From Bradyrhizobium sp. (GTDB lineage: Bacteria > Pseudomonadota > Alphaproteobacteria > Rhizobiales > Xanthobacteraceae): a stretch of DNA of 7,496 nucleotides. Shown in pieces: positions 6,617 through 7,496 of the stretch. Position numbers and translations under genes: made by a program. The stretch lies in contig JAQGKC010000106.1 in assembly GCA_028290305.1 (NCBI GenBank), forward strand, positions 1 to 7,496. Reading direction: 5' to 3'. Under the pieces are notes generated by a model that worked only from the letters and a program-made list of their open reading frames with translations, was not told the DNA's origin and ran no database searches. Every line of letters begins with the position of its first letter. Within the stretch, counting starts at the first letter, position 1.

Positions 6617-7486
6617 TCAGAACCCGAATTTGGCCCAAATCGCCCGGGTCTCCAGCGCCGAAATCACCTCATCCGGCAGTCCTGCGAGCCCATCCAACTG
6701 ACTCAGCACCCCTGCCCCGGCGGATTTGCGGCCGAGCAGGCTCGACAGCATTCCCGTCGCAGGCGCGATCACCGGCGTCTGCACCTTGTCGCCGTAGCGC
6801 GCGCGCAGCGTCGACCGCAGATCGCCGATCGCGTCCGCTAGGCCAAGTGAAATCGATGTTTCCCCCGCCCAGTATTCGCCGGTGAACAGAACGTCCTCGG
6901 TGCCCTTGAGGCGATTGCCCCGGCTCTGCTTCACCAGCGCGATGAAGATGGCATGGATCTCGCGCTGAAGCGCTTTCACGCGTGCCACGTCTTCCGGATT
7001 TTCCGGCAGGAATGGATCGAGCATCGCCTTGTGTGAGCCTGCGGTATACAGCCGCCGCTCGACGCCGATTTTTTTGATCAACTCCTGAAACCCGAAGGAG
7101 CCGCCGACCACGCCGATCGAGCCCAGGATCGAACTGGGATCGCAGAAGATCTCGTCGCCGGCGCAGGCGATCATGTAGCCGCCGGATGCCGCGACGTCCT
7201 CGACGAACACCAGCACCGGCAGCTTCTTCTCCGCCGCCAATTGGCGGATCCGCAGGTAAATCTGCCGCGACTGCACCGGCGAGCCTCCCGGTGAATTGAT
7301 CACCAGCGCCACGGCATTGGCATTCCTCATCGAGAAGGCGCGCTCCAGCGTCTTGGCAACGCCGGCAAGCGACATTCCGGGCCGCAGCGGCGTTACCGCC
7401 CCGATCACGCCGGACAACCGCACCACGGGCACCACCGCAGCCCCGCGCCGCCATCGCGCCGGAACCAGATCGGTGAGCCGCCTCAT
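6617..7486 (-). CDS. sppA: S49 family peptidase (short SppA / signal peptide peptidase type)
   Basis: A serine peptidase of the ClpP-like fold that cleaves leftover signal peptides or other membrane-linked peptides using a Ser-Lys pair. Numbered from the ATG at 7486 (289 residues): substrate-binding strand ALVINSPGGSP (about 60-70), VEDVAASGGYMIACAGDEIF with nucleophile Ser101 in ASGGY, SSILGSIGVVGG (118-129), and the general base Lys153 in AGSHKAMLDPF. Both catalytic residues are present. The length fits the short, single-domain bacterial form rather than the 67-kDa E. coli form. No N-terminal membrane anchor or signal peptide is visible: the conserved fold starts at about residue 17, so this version may be soluble or peripheral. 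A TTG one codon earlier (7489) is an alternative start; purine-rich GAAGAAA lies just before it at the window edge. The neighbour downstream is a small membrane protein on the same strand. Confidence 0.93.
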   Translation of the reverse strand: MRRLTDLVPARWRRGAAVVPVVRLSGVIGAVTPLRPGMSLAGVAKTLERAFSMRNANAVALVINSPGGSPVQSRQIYLRIRQLAAEKKLPVLVFVEDVAASGGYMIACAGDEIFCDPSSILGSIGVVGGSFGFQELIKKIGVERRLYTAGSHKAMLDPFLPENPEDVARVKALQREIHAIFIALVKQSRGNRLKGTEDVLFTGEYWAGETSISLGLADAIGDLRSTLRARYGDKVQTPVIAPATGMLSSLLGRKSAGAGVLSQLDGLAGLPDEVISALETRAIWAKFGF

Positions 7487-7496
7487 CAATTTCTTC

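Noticed and set aside
1..7496. Defence system, prophage, insertion sequence or CRISPR array
   Set aside because: No transposase, integrase, nuclease, helicase or toxin-antitoxin pair and no regularly spaced repeats are visible. The window is mostly housekeeping genes.

Overview
The window reads as chromosomal DNA of a GC-rich alphaproteobacterium, most likely from the Bradyrhizobium / Rhodopseudomonas / Afipia group. The signs are a DUF1236 secreted protein, a DUF3096 micro-protein, a two-subunit (alpha2beta2-type) glycyl-tRNA synthetase, and a palindromic repeat whose stray translations (of the type 'MDGRVEPGHDE') are common in genomes of that group. This assignment comes from recognition, not from a search.

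Layout, left to right. Positions 1-1675 (minus) hold the first 558 codons of pyruvate phosphate dikinase (ppdK), cut by the window edge. Positions 1765-1920 (minus) encode a 51-residue DUF3096 membrane protein. Positions 1921-2158 are a divergent intergenic region with two possible general-stress (EcfG-type) promoters, one on each strand. Positions 2159-2524 (plus) encode a 121-residue exported DUF1236 protein, followed by a strong intrinsic terminator. Positions 2660-2750 hold two inverted copies of a 38-nt palindromic repeat. Positions 2774-4960 and 4960-5892 (minus) are glyS and glyQ, overlapping by one base and transcribed glyQ to glyS. Positions 5893-6316 contain no clear gene: a possible glyQ promoter, a doubtful 31-codon plus-strand ORF and a 20-bp imperfect hairpin. 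Positions 6317-6508 (minus) encode a 63-residue single-span membrane protein. Positions 6617-7486 (minus) encode an S49 (SppA-like) peptidase.

The genes are mostly independent housekeeping functions. GlyQ and GlyS together form glycyl-tRNA synthetase and are translationally coupled. PpdK interconverts pyruvate and phosphoenolpyruvate. SppA cleaves peptides or membrane-associated proteins. The two small genes facing away from each other at 1765-2524 may be stress or envelope genes.

I found no defence system, mobile element, CRISPR array, tRNA or rRNA, and nothing that amounts to a clear new system. The observations most worth a second look are: the low-GC, odd-codon patch inside glyS; the compensatory base-pair changes between the two repeat copies; the paired EcfG-like promoters; the Lys/Ala/Pro-rich N-terminal tail on PpdK; and the small ORF plus hairpin in the glyQ upstream region.
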